This document shows, piece after piece, positions 1-8,487 of a DNA stretch of 33,896 nucleotides. Under the pieces are notes generated by a model. The model was given only the letters and a program-made list of their open reading frames with translations, made no database searches and was not told the origin of the DNA. Positions within the stretch are counted from its first letter, which is position 1, and every line of letters begins with the position of its first letter. The DNA is from an uncultured Ruminococcus sp. (GTDB taxonomy: Bacteria; Bacillota; Clostridia; Oscillospirales; Ruminococcaceae), in assembly GCA_947177205.1 (NCBI GenBank), contig CAMWTO010000006.1, positions 1-33,896 of the forward strand, read 5' to 3'. The translations under genes were made by a program, and so were the position numbers.

Positions 1-43
1 TCAGAACCATGATGTTATTGATATGATTTTAAAATACTTGTGA

Positions 44-77
44 AAAAAAGTCCCAATGATAGATTGGGACTTTTTTA
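44..77. terminator. Rho-independent, probably bidirectional terminator
   Basis: Inverted repeat AGTCCCAAT..ATTGGGACT flanked by A-run and T-run (aaaaaaagtcccaatgatagattgggactttttt). Confidence 0.75.
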
Positions 78-89
78 TCTGAATCAAAA

Positions 90-162
90 AGCTTGTGATA
101 GGACTCGAACCTACGACCTGCTCATTACGAATGAGCTGCACTACCAACTGTGCTACACAAGC
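90..162 (-). tRNA. tRNA-Thr (anticodon CGT)
   Basis: Minus strand GCTTGTGTAGCACAGTTGGTAGTGCAGCTCATTCGTAATGAGCAGGTCGTAGGTTCGAGTCCTATCACAAGCT folds as a cloverleaf: 7-bp acceptor GCTTGTG/CACAAGC, anticodon loop TTCGTAA, T-loop TTCGAGT. No encoded CCA. Confidence 0.92.
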
Positions 163-210
163 ATGCATTGTTGATTATGTTGAACAACCCCCGACGTAAT
201 CAACAAAACT

Positions 211-239
211 ATTATAGCATAGTTTTGTTGATTTGTCAA
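211..239 (-). promoter_or_regulatory. SigA-type promoter for tRNA-Thr (TTGACA-N17-TATAAT, TGC extended -10)
   Basis: Minus strand TTGACA AATCAACAAAACTATGC TATAAT. Confidence 0.7.
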
Positions 240-287
240 GGGGTTATCCAAATTTTTTTAAAATTATTTTTTATTATTTTTTTAATT

Positions 288-2159
288 CTATTCCTGGAGC
301 GCTTCCAGTACCAGATCTATCATGGAATCATCTTTTACGTCATACGCCGTCAATGTCATTAATTCGGCAAAGGGACGGACTCTCTTTCTTGGCTGGAATG
401 AATTGGCGATGTCATGCAGATTGTCGGCACGATCTTCTTTTTCTGTTTCATTGTTTTCATGTTTGCCACAAAGCAAATACAACCCTTCCACAAATGCATT
501 TTCTTCCAAAGGACTGATCGAAAACAAATATTTATACACAAGATCTGTTAATTGATACTGCCGGATGACCCGAAGTGTGCTGTATTTGGCATCCATCATG
601 AAATAATTCTCACCTGTATCGGATTTTAATTTAATCAGGAAATCCGGCGTGTATGTCCTGCCCGTACGCCCGCCGGCAACAGTAGAACTTGTATTTCTGT
701 ATAAGTAAATCTGATTATAACGATAGTCAGATTTTCCATAGATCACAGGCTGAAAATACAATGTTACTGTCTTCTCATGCCATCGGAACAGGAAAGTATT
801 ATTATATCTGGTGTTTTTATAAAATTTTGTTTCCGGATAAAGAAATCTGGAAAATTCCGTTTTTTCAAATTCCGGATGCCGGCTGAAATATTCCAGGAAT
901 TTCACCAGACAATAATATTCATAGATTTTGCTGATGGAAATAAAACTCAGTAACAAATCATGCTGCCGGAGATGGTAATTTCCATAGGCAAACCATGTAG
1001 AAATCTTCTCATAGATGGCACGATATGGCATATTAGAACAGAATACGGGAGAGCATTTCGGCTGATACCGCAGTTCTCTTGCCGGCATTGGAAAAAGTTG
1101 TGCATAATGACGGAATAATTTCCGGAATTTCTGGATCAGACTCTGCACTTGTTCCAGATAACGCTGCAATGCACGGATACTGTGCTTATAAATATACACA
1201 CGGGAATCCACATAATCCCCTTGTTCTTCCGGTGTCCGGAACAGATGCAGCCGCTGCTGCAAATCTGTTTCCATCCGAAGCAGACTTTGCAGAATGGTAC
1301 ATAAAAAATCCAGAATCACTTGATTTTCATAAATTTCTTTTGTTTCCTGCGTAGTCTTTATGAGCGTGCGCCGTGGCTGATAATTCTGTTGATTAACAGT
1401 AATTCCGGTGTAATACGCAACGGGTTCAAGTTCGTCCGCATGTTGCGCAATGTATTGCATTGTCCGGGGAGAAATAGACTGCAATCTGCCGAAATGATCT
1501 GTTTTTTCAGTTTGAATCAGTTTGGAATATGGATTTTTCCGGAGAATCACATAGCATTTTTCATAGATATTGCGGATTTCTTCGCATTGTCTTAACTTGA
1601 TCTCAATGGGAATGGTCTGATGTTTCTTAATACCTGTCTGAATTTTGGAATATTTATGTTCTTCATAAAGAAACTGTTCTGAATTTTGATAGATATAGCC
1701 AATCATGTTAATAATATTCTGATTGGCATGTCTGTCAATCTTGACATAAATATTTTCAGTCGCATAAATTTTATTGTTAATGACAAGCTCAATCCGGACA
1801 GCGCCAAAGCTGTCCAGAAAAGGCTTCTGATTAATTGCTGTGTTCTGGCTATTGAGGGAAAGTACAAGATGTTCATCCTCATGTGACACAACAAATGGAA
1901 AATTCTCGTCATTAATCAATAATTTTGTGGGGACAGATTCCGCACCGGAAATATAAAATTCATAACTGATATTATGATAAACATAATGTTCGGCATGTTC
2001 CGGAAGAATTTCTTCCGTAATTTCGTCGGTGAGTTCCGTCAGTTCCGTTTCAATATCCCGGAGCATAATCCCCGGCGGATAACCATCTTCAGAACGTTTG
2101 TACCGGATGATTAATTTTAATGGTTTTGATTTTAATGATGTTACTGTCTGATCTGTCAT
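288..2159 (-). CDS. DUF2357-like McrC-type nuclease with C-terminal PD-(D/E)XK motif
   Basis: 623-aa ORF with nuclease-like signature TPDFLIKL...YFMMDAKYSTLR (D..D-x-K). Lies 22 nt downstream of an McrB-like AAA+ ATPase on the same strand. Confidence 0.75.
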   Translation of the reverse strand: MTDQTVTSLKSKPLKLIIRYKRSEDGYPPGIMLRDIETELTELTDEITEEILPEHAEHYVYHNISYEFYISGAESVPTKLLINDENFPFVVSHEDEHLVLSLNSQNTAINQKPFLDSFGAVRIELVINNKIYATENIYVKIDRHANQNIINMIGYIYQNSEQFLYEEHKYSKIQTGIKKHQTIPIEIKLRQCEEIRNIYEKCYVILRKNPYSKLIQTEKTDHFGRLQSISPRTMQYIAQHADELEPVAYYTGITVNQQNYQPRRTLIKTTQETKEIYENQVILDFLCTILQSLLRMETDLQQRLHLFRTPEEQGDYVDSRVYIYKHSIRALQRYLEQVQSLIQKFRKLFRHYAQLFPMPARELRYQPKCSPVFCSNMPYRAIYEKISTWFAYGNYHLRQHDLLLSFISISKIYEYYCLVKFLEYFSRHPEFEKTEFSRFLYPETKFYKNTRYNNTFLFRWHEKTVTLYFQPVIYGKSDYRYNQIYLYRNTSSTVAGGRTGRTYTPDFLIKLKSDTGENYFMMDAKYSTLRVIRQYQLTDLVYKYLFSISPLEENAFVEGLYLLCGKHENNETEKEDRADNLHDIANSFQPRKRVRPFAELMTLTAYDVKDDSMIDLVLEALQE

Positions 2160-2181
2160 AAAGATATCACGTCCTTACCGG

Positions 2182-5100
2182 TTATGCCAGATACTGACAG
2201 TATCCCATGTGATTTTCCTGGAATTTTTCCATTGTTTCCAAGGCTTCCAGCGTCATTTGCAGATGATTTTCCGTGCTGATCGTTTTTAGTTTGTCGAACA
2301 GTACACGATAAGAATCATAATTACCGTTGATCTTGGGCAATAATTTTTGAAGCACTGCATAGTCCAGGGCAATTTCATGACTGCGGACAACACCCTCGCT
2401 GTCCATAATTCCCTGTGCGACCTGAATGTATTTCTCAATGCTGCGTTCTACTCTGGGACTGACACAAAGATTATGCTGAGAGAACAATTCATATATTTTT
2501 TCACGGACACTCAACAGCGGACTTGTCTTATCATCAGGCGTGTCAAAGACTTCTTTCAGCTCTTTCCAGGGAATGGGAGCAAATACCTGTTTTTCTGTTC
2601 TGGACTCTTTTCCGGATTCTTTCATAACAGTTGCTGCGATATGCGGCAGTTTGATCATGCAGGCACGGTCAATGAATCGGGGCGAAAGCTGTTCTGTGGT
2701 CTGGTCTGTATTGACAGTTGCCACAAAGCGAAGCGTTTCCGGGATGTAAATATCCGAATCCGTGCCGATATTAATCAATCGGTTCTGGATTTCTGACTGA
2801 TCTGCAAGGCGCATGAAATCCGCCCAGTAATATTCCAAAGGACTCAGGTTTGCTTCATCCAGCAGAATCAACATCGGATACCGGGAATTTTCCCGCTCTG
2901 TGTCAAGAATCCGGAGCGCATCATAGACCCGGCTGTTATTCTTGTCATATCTTCTTGTCAGCGGATTGAAATAGCCGATAAAATCACGTTTTGACTGCCA
3001 GCCACGTTCTACAGAAACAGGAATATAACGGTTCAGGCTGTTTTCTGCAAAACTGTTCATCCCGATGGAATCCGCAAGAATATCACAGATGGATGTCTTG
3101 CCGATACCCGGTTCACCAGAAAAAACGGTCATGAAATTCTGCACAACGCTGATGAAAATATTCAGAATTGTATTCGGCTTGTAATTTCTCTTTGCCTGCA
3201 CACGCTGAATCAATTCGCTGATTAATGTCTCACCGGACAGCTCCGCCGGAGATTGATCCGCTACCAGAAGTACCGTCTGTTTCAATTTGTCTGTCTCATC
3301 CGTTTTGTCCCACTGTGCTGCTGCTTCCAGCATGGCATGGGAAATATATGGATCAAATGCTTTTTCCGCACGATGTTCAAATCCCTCCGTGATGGCATCC
3401 TGAACTTCCTTTTTCAGACTCCTGTTTTCCGCACGAAGTTTATATTGTTCTTCCCGGAGAATATCATTTTGTGCATTCAGATGTACTTTTTCTGTTTTAA
3501 GCGCCTCCAGATCCTCATACAGAAGTTTCTGACTCCGGAACTGTTCCAGTTCCTGCCGGAGTTTCTCAACTTCTTCATTGGAAGCAGTACTTGCGTTTTT
3601 CATGGAAACTTCATATTTTCCAAGATCTTCCTTTGCCTTTTCCAAGCTTGCCTGCAATTCTTCCTGTTTCTCGTAAAGCGCCCGGAGCTGATCTGCCTGT
3701 TTCTGATAGACTTCGCTTGCTGTCACCATTTCTTCCGGAATTTCTCTGCCGATCTGCCGAAGCAGTTCCTGGGCAAGACTGGTAATGTCTTCCTTGTGCA
3801 GGGCAACTCTGGTGACCAGTTCTTTCACCCGGTTGACTCTGTTCCGGCGGAATTCTTCGGGCATATCTTTCAGGAACGGCGACGTGGAACAGAGCCGGAT
3901 AAATTCTTCCGGATTTTCCAGAGCCAGTTCCGGACGGATATGATCTTTTAATTTTTCAAGCAGAATACTGTCCGGAATGACATCCTGCTTGCGATGATTC
4001 GGGACAAATTTGTAGAACAGCACCGGAATGGGGTTCTGTTCGTATGGCTGTACTTCAAATTCAAGACGACGGCAGTCATTGGCGTCCACATAGTCCAGGA
4101 GATAATTTTTCAGGACTGCCTCCGGGTGAATACATTTCTTGTCAGAATAACGGCTGGACACTTCAAACGGTCCATATAATTTATTATCATATAATAAAAC
4201 AACCTTTTCTTTATCGGGACATTCATCCTCATTGATTTCAATATAACCTGAGAAACTGCTGTTGTCAATTTCCATCCGTGGTGTCACTGCCCTGTAGAAG
4301 CAGGCATCCTGCACAGGACGGATAATGAGAGATAATTTTCTGCCGCTCTCCATCATTGCGGCAAGATCAATTCTTTTCGGATAATTTACATCATTATTTT
4401 CAATCAAATCTGATTCTTTGATTTCGACAATATAAAAACTCTGTTCAATCGAGTTCGCTTCATAGATATTCAGATTTCTCAGGAATTCGCCGACGGCGCC
4501 ATGAGATTCTTTCAGATTGAATGCACCATGCGGCGGAAACAGATCTCCGGCACGGAGTTCTATAAATTCCGAATTTTTTTCTTCATACTGTGGTGCAAAA
4601 TTATAATAGCCACTTCTATAGTCAATTTTTCCATATAATTTCATGATTTTTTCCTCCGATTGTGTGATTTTTTGTCTAAGATTCTGTTCTGTGACTGTTT
4701 GTGAATTTTCCGCCGGAAAATCCAGAGTTTGAGATTCTTCCAGGGATACTTCTGATAATTCCTGCGAAAGGTCTTCCTGCATCACTTCCCTGAAATCATC
4801 CCCGGAAATTTCCGTTGAGGAACTCATTTCTTCGAATTCCTCCAGGGATGTTTCTGACAATTCTTCTGAAACTTCCTCGATTAAATTCTCTAACAATTTT
4901 TCAGGAGTTTCTTCCGGGATTTCTTCCGGCTTGGTGCTGACATATCTGCCCTGCAAAATATCCCGGAATAACTGTGATTTTAGAAATGCAGAAAATTCTT
5001 TCCGGCACTCTGTTACCCGTTCTTTTGCTTTCTTGAAAAGAAAAATTGTATTGCATAAATAATTTTCCTGATCATACGCATCCAGGACTTCCTGAAAACT

Positions 5101-5349
5101 AGTTTCTCTGACAGAAAACGGGATCTTCTCTTTATGTTCTTCATAGACCATATCAATAAAATATTTTAACACATTTGGATAAGACAAGGCAAATGCGATT
5201 TTCTGTTCTCTTTTTTTCTTCTTTTTGAATTCCCGTTCCCATTTTCTGTTCATCTCCGGAATGGACGCCAAGGCGGTTTCTGTCATTTCAGCCGGCAGCC
5301 GGCAGTAAAATTCTGCCATCAGCTCCGGCTCACTGCGAGTTAACTTCAT
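2182..5349 (-). CDS. McrB-like AAA+ ATPase with acidic N-terminal tract and long coiled coil
   Basis: Walker A GEPGIGKTS, Walker B MLILLDEANLSPLEYYW, sensor-like ATVNTDQTTEQLSPRF. Heptad-rich coiled coil (VYQKQADQLRALYEKQEELQASLEKAKEDL...LRAENRSLKKEV) precedes the AAA+ domain. Start trimmed from 5514 to the ATG at 5349, which is preceded by GGAGGAACAATGT. Confidence 0.8.
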   Translation of the reverse strand: MKLTRSEPELMAEFYCRLPAEMTETALASIPEMNRKWEREFKKKKKREQKIAFALSYPNVLKYFIDMVYEEHKEKIPFSVRETSFQEVLDAYDQENYLCNTIFLFKKAKERVTECRKEFSAFLKSQLFRDILQGRYVSTKPEEIPEETPEKLLENLIEEVSEELSETSLEEFEEMSSSTEISGDDFREVMQEDLSQELSEVSLEESQTLDFPAENSQTVTEQNLRQKITQSEEKIMKLYGKIDYRSGYYNFAPQYEEKNSEFIELRAGDLFPPHGAFNLKESHGAVGEFLRNLNIYEANSIEQSFYIVEIKESDLIENNDVNYPKRIDLAAMMESGRKLSLIIRPVQDACFYRAVTPRMEIDNSSFSGYIEINEDECPDKEKVVLLYDNKLYGPFEVSSRYSDKKCIHPEAVLKNYLLDYVDANDCRRLEFEVQPYEQNPIPVLFYKFVPNHRKQDVIPDSILLEKLKDHIRPELALENPEEFIRLCSTSPFLKDMPEEFRRNRVNRVKELVTRVALHKEDITSLAQELLRQIGREIPEEMVTASEVYQKQADQLRALYEKQEELQASLEKAKEDLGKYEVSMKNASTASNEEVEKLRQELEQFRSQKLLYEDLEALKTEKVHLNAQNDILREEQYKLRAENRSLKKEVQDAITEGFEHRAEKAFDPYISHAMLEAAAQWDKTDETDKLKQTVLLVADQSPAELSGETLISELIQRVQAKRNYKPNTILNIFISVVQNFMTVFSGEPGIGKTSICDILADSIGMNSFAENSLNRYIPVSVERGWQSKRDFIGYFNPLTRRYDKNNSRVYDALRILDTERENSRYPMLILLDEANLSPLEYYWADFMRLADQSEIQNRLINIGTDSDIYIPETLRFVATVNTDQTTEQLSPRFIDRACMIKLPHIAATVMKESGKESRTEKQVFAPIPWKELKEVFDTPDDKTSPLLSVREKIYELFSQHNLCVSPRVERSIEKYIQVAQGIMDSEGVVRSHEIALDYAVLQKLLPKINGNYDSYRVLFDKLKTISTENHLQMTLEALETMEKFQENHMGYCQYLA

Positions 5350-5430
5350 ACATTGTTCCTCCATGATATAAAAATTAATAATAATAAATATGGAATGACA
5401 TGCATCTGCAAATGCAAATTGCATATTTTT

Positions 5431-5459
5431 ATGATAACACACAAAAAGGATTCTGTCAA
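5431..5459 (-). promoter_or_regulatory. Promoter of the McrBC-like operon (TTGACA-N17-TATCAT)
   Basis: Minus strand TTGACA GAATCCTTTTTGTGTGT TATCAT, about 80 nt upstream of the trimmed start. Confidence 0.65.
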
Positions 5460-5536
5460 GTGCTACAAAAAAGAAACTGCAATCCGTCTCTGTGATGACA
5501 GAAACGGACTGCAAAAATTTCTGAATTTCATTAAAT

Positions 5537-7579
5537 TTATGATTTTAATTTCGCTTTCATGAGACAGAAATCAAAAATATTGATCTTCCCGTCCTGGTTG
5601 AAATCCGCCGCTTTCCAGTAAGTCAGCATTCCCTTGGAATGCAGCCAGTCTTCCAACATGATTAAATCCCTTTGGTTGAATCTCCCGTCCAGATTGACAT
5701 CGCCCATCTGATAGGGAATGTTTTCATCTTCTGAGACAAGCGGCATCCACAACTGCGCAAGCCAATCTGCTCTTCTTTCTGTGAAATTTCGCAGAAATTC
5801 AACACATTCCGTGTAATTGTCCCCGTTTTTCGGACCAAAAATCTTAAAACCAGCTCCGCCATACATATGCCATCTTACATTATTCATATCTGCCGAGGGC
5901 GTAATTTCATCGCCAATTCTGGTCAGAATCGCACCGCCATCCCGTTCCGTATCTGTCAAGTCACACAGATAGGGATAGAAATCCTGAAAATAAATCTCTG
6001 CTGTGCGTTTCACAATATCACCACGCTTGTAAAGCGTTCCGATCCAGCTGACCCCACTCGTCGGAGACTCTTTTCCAAGATCTGCATTATAACCGCTGAT
6101 CGGAAAGAATGCTGCAAATAAATTGTTACTATCCCAGGAATACCCTACATCCCCATCCCAGTTGCCCCGAACGGCAGAATAATTATAATAAGCAAAATCA
6201 AAATCCCAGACCGGAGAACAGTGTAATTTTCCATCTCCGACGGCATCACTGTCCTTCCATAAAAAGAAACTTTCGTTATAACTATCCGTGTCCATAGAAA
6301 TTTCCTCAATCAGATAACCTTTTATCAGAGAATCCAGATCTATGTATTCCGTGTAGTGCTTCCCCAGGGAATTACAGCCGTCCGGAGAATAAATCGCATC
6401 TTCCATTTCCTGCACGTAATTTTTGATATATTCCACTTGCTGTTGTGTGACATATTCCGGGGATTTGATTTCAAACGCCTGTCCTCTGGTCGTGACAAAA
6501 CCGCTTTTAGAACCCGGATATCTGATATTCATTTTAAATTCCAGTAAATAACCTCCTGTAATGTCTTCAGGATTATTCGGAATATCATAATATTTATAAC
6601 TATCCTGGACATACTCCCAGATTCCGGCATTGACGGACTTCCGTTCATATTCTTTTAATTCTTTCTCGTTCAGAAGTTCTGTTTCTTCACCCAGTTCATG
6701 AATATTCACACGGTTTTTCTGAATCTGAACACGTTCACTTAATTGATACGTCCCTCGATAAGAACCATCTGCATAAAGATCCACGAAAACGGAATCCATC
6801 ACATAATCCATCCCAGCGGCACGGCTGATTTCAAATGTCATTTTATTGCGGAGCATAGAGTGATCCAAGTAATTCCCCAGAAGCGCCCATTTTTTGGCTT
6901 TTCCCATGCCGTATAAATCGGCTTTCTGGGGGAGCTTGATATTATACGGCTTTTTCCGGCTGTAATCCCAGGAAGAATTGCCATGATCCGTAATTTTTTC
7001 AATTTCTCCCTGATATTCCAGATTTCCGTTATAATTCAGCATCAGCGCCGATCCTGTTTCTGTGATTCCCCTGTTGGCATCCAGCGCATCCAGTCCGCCG
7101 TGACTGGTTGCCAGGTAGATACATCCTAAATTAGATTGCATAATCCGGAGCGTTCCGCAGTCAACTTCATCCGCAGTCATTCGGAATTCGTCTGCTTTAC
7201 TCAGAACAGACGTCATTTCGCCGGAATGGATTTCCTGATCATCCAGGGAAATTTTCATATCTCCGGCAGAACAGGTAATGACAAGATTTTCCCGGTCAGC
7301 GGTTACCGGAAGGAAGATATAATGGCAATTTTCCCATTCACTGTACCACCAGTCCGTATAATCCAGATCTGTTTCAATCCCTGGGGATAAATTTTCGACC
7401 CGGAACGAGGTAACGGGCGTCTCCTGGTAAGATATTTCCTGGTCTATAAGATCGGAAACATCAGAATTTTCTGCAAAAACCTGGGATTTTTGCGAAAACA
7501 GGCAAGAAGGAACAGCGAGTAATCCGCACAGGAACACAGCCGAAATTTTTCTAATGTTAATTTTGACACAGCGATTCAT
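5537..7579 (-). CDS. Secreted CotH-family protein with C-terminal type I-like dockerin
   Basis: N-terminal signal peptide (KISAVFLCGLLAVPSCLFS). CotH-like core (GNSSWDYSRKKPYNIKLPQKADLYGMGKAKKWALLGNYLDHSMLRNK). Duplicated Ca-binding dockerin loops DVNLDGRFNQRD and DFNQDGKINIFD at the C-terminus. ATG 7579 has GAGG upstream; TTG 7588 is an alternative start. Confidence 0.88.
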   Translation of the reverse strand: MNRCVKINIRKISAVFLCGLLAVPSCLFSQKSQVFAENSDVSDLIDQEISYQETPVTSFRVENLSPGIETDLDYTDWWYSEWENCHYIFLPVTADRENLVITCSAGDMKISLDDQEIHSGEMTSVLSKADEFRMTADEVDCGTLRIMQSNLGCIYLATSHGGLDALDANRGITETGSALMLNYNGNLEYQGEIEKITDHGNSSWDYSRKKPYNIKLPQKADLYGMGKAKKWALLGNYLDHSMLRNKMTFEISRAAGMDYVMDSVFVDLYADGSYRGTYQLSERVQIQKNRVNIHELGEETELLNEKELKEYERKSVNAGIWEYVQDSYKYYDIPNNPEDITGGYLLEFKMNIRYPGSKSGFVTTRGQAFEIKSPEYVTQQQVEYIKNYVQEMEDAIYSPDGCNSLGKHYTEYIDLDSLIKGYLIEEISMDTDSYNESFFLWKDSDAVGDGKLHCSPVWDFDFAYYNYSAVRGNWDGDVGYSWDSNNLFAAFFPISGYNADLGKESPTSGVSWIGTLYKRGDIVKRTAEIYFQDFYPYLCDLTDTERDGGAILTRIGDEITPSADMNNVRWHMYGGAGFKIFGPKNGDNYTECVEFLRNFTERRADWLAQLWMPLVSEDENIPYQMGDVNLDGRFNQRDLIMLEDWLHSKGMLTYWKAADFNQDGKINIFDFCLMKAKLKS

Positions 7580-7629
7580 AAATTTCAAACCTCTTTTTTT
7601 ACGAATAATTAATTATTTAATACTTTGAT

Positions 7630-7658
7630 ATTCTAGCATATTCTATCAGAAATGTCAA
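7630..7658 (-). promoter_or_regulatory. Promoter for cotH-dockerin gene (TTGACA-N17-TAGAAT)
   Basis: Minus strand TTGACA TTTCTGATAGAATATGC TAGAAT. Confidence 0.65.
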
Positions 7659-7716
7659 CAGATTTGTCGGAAATTCTTCAAAATGGAAGAAATTTTCACA
7701 AAATCTGATTTAAAAA

Positions 7717-7749
7717 ATGCCGGAGAATATTCCAAAATTTCCCCGGCAT
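7717..7749 (-). terminator. Rho-independent terminator downstream of spoIIID
   Basis: Minus strand ATGCCGG...CCGGCAT followed by TTTTTTAAAT. Confidence 0.65.
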
Positions 7750-7784
7750 ACTGCAAATAAATGCATTTGTTTTTATCTATTTAT

Positions 7785-8099
7785 TTAATATAAATTATTA
7801 ATATGCTGCTGTTCCGGGTGCTTTGCGCATTCTCTCAGACGTGCATATTTCTTTTTCGTTGCCATACCGCCACGGATGTGGCGTTCCTGTTTATTCTGCA
7901 AAAGAATTTCATGCACTTGCTCGGCAAGCTCCGGCTGTATGTACGGCAGCCGCTCGCTCACGTCCTTGTGCACAGTGCTTTTGGAAATCCCATATTGTTT
8001 TGCCGTCGCACGGACGGTCGCCCGATGTTCCAGGATGTACGTGCCAAGCATGACAGCTCTGTCAACTGCTGCATCTGTTTGTGTGATTTGATTGTGCAT
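7785..8099 (-). CDS. spoIIID: Stage III sporulation protein D-like transcriptional regulator
   Basis: YILEHRATVRATAKQYGISKSTVHKDVSERLPYIQPELAEQVHEIL...RHIRGGMATKKKY matches the SpoIIID family. RBS AGGAGTGAG upstream. Confidence 0.92.
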   Translation of the reverse strand: MHNQITQTDAAVDRAVMLGTYILEHRATVRATAKQYGISKSTVHKDVSERLPYIQPELAEQVHEILLQNKQERHIRGGMATKKKYARLRECAKHPEQQHINNLY

Positions 8100-8400
8100 A
8101 ACATCTCACTCCTAGTTCCATGAATTCAGTTTGATTCTGAAAAAGAATTCTGTAGAGTATATGCGCAAATTCCCGGTTTTAGCAGAGTTTTTTAAAAAAT
8201 TACAAAAAATAGCAGACTGTTTTCTGAATTCTGACTTCGCAACGGATTATACTAATTAAGATAATTAAATCATTTTAATTACGATCGGATTTGTTAGCCG
8301 GACAAACAAACAGAAACGATAAAATTTATTGGAAATTTTCGGTTTTTCTGGGCATTTACGATAAATGTAAAAAATATGGAAAATCTTGATTGACAAAACC

Positions 8401-8429
8401 TTGACAAACTTTTAAAAAAGTAGTATGAT
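8401..8429 (+). promoter_or_regulatory. Promoter for pfl operon (TTGACA-N17-TATGAT)
   Basis: TTGACA AACTTTTAAAAAAGTAG TATGAT. Confidence 0.75.
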
Positions 8430-8442
8430 TAGAGTATAAAAT

Positions 8443-8462
8443 CACAGCAGTCCCCTGCTGTG
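8443..8462 (+). promoter_or_regulatory. 5'-terminal mRNA hairpin of the pfl transcript
   Basis: CACAGCAG-TCCC-CTGCTGTG: perfect 8-bp stem starting only a few nt after the predicted TSS. Confidence 0.6.
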
Positions 8463-8487
8463 CATGATAGAAAGGAAGATGTCATTT

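Noticed and set aside
3253-3951. 232-aa plus-strand ORF
   Set aside because: Antisense to the McrB-like ATPase, low-complexity Phe/Cys-rich translation, no RBS; shadow ORF of a real gene.
5350-5514. N-terminal 55-aa extension of the McrB-like ORF
   Set aside because: It overlaps the promoter and operator-like region and is AT-rich. The ATG at 5349 has a strong GGAGGA RBS, so the extension is unlikely to be translated.
7803-8123. 106-aa plus-strand ORF and nearby plus-strand ORFs
   Set aside because: Antisense to spoIIID, whose family identity is clear.
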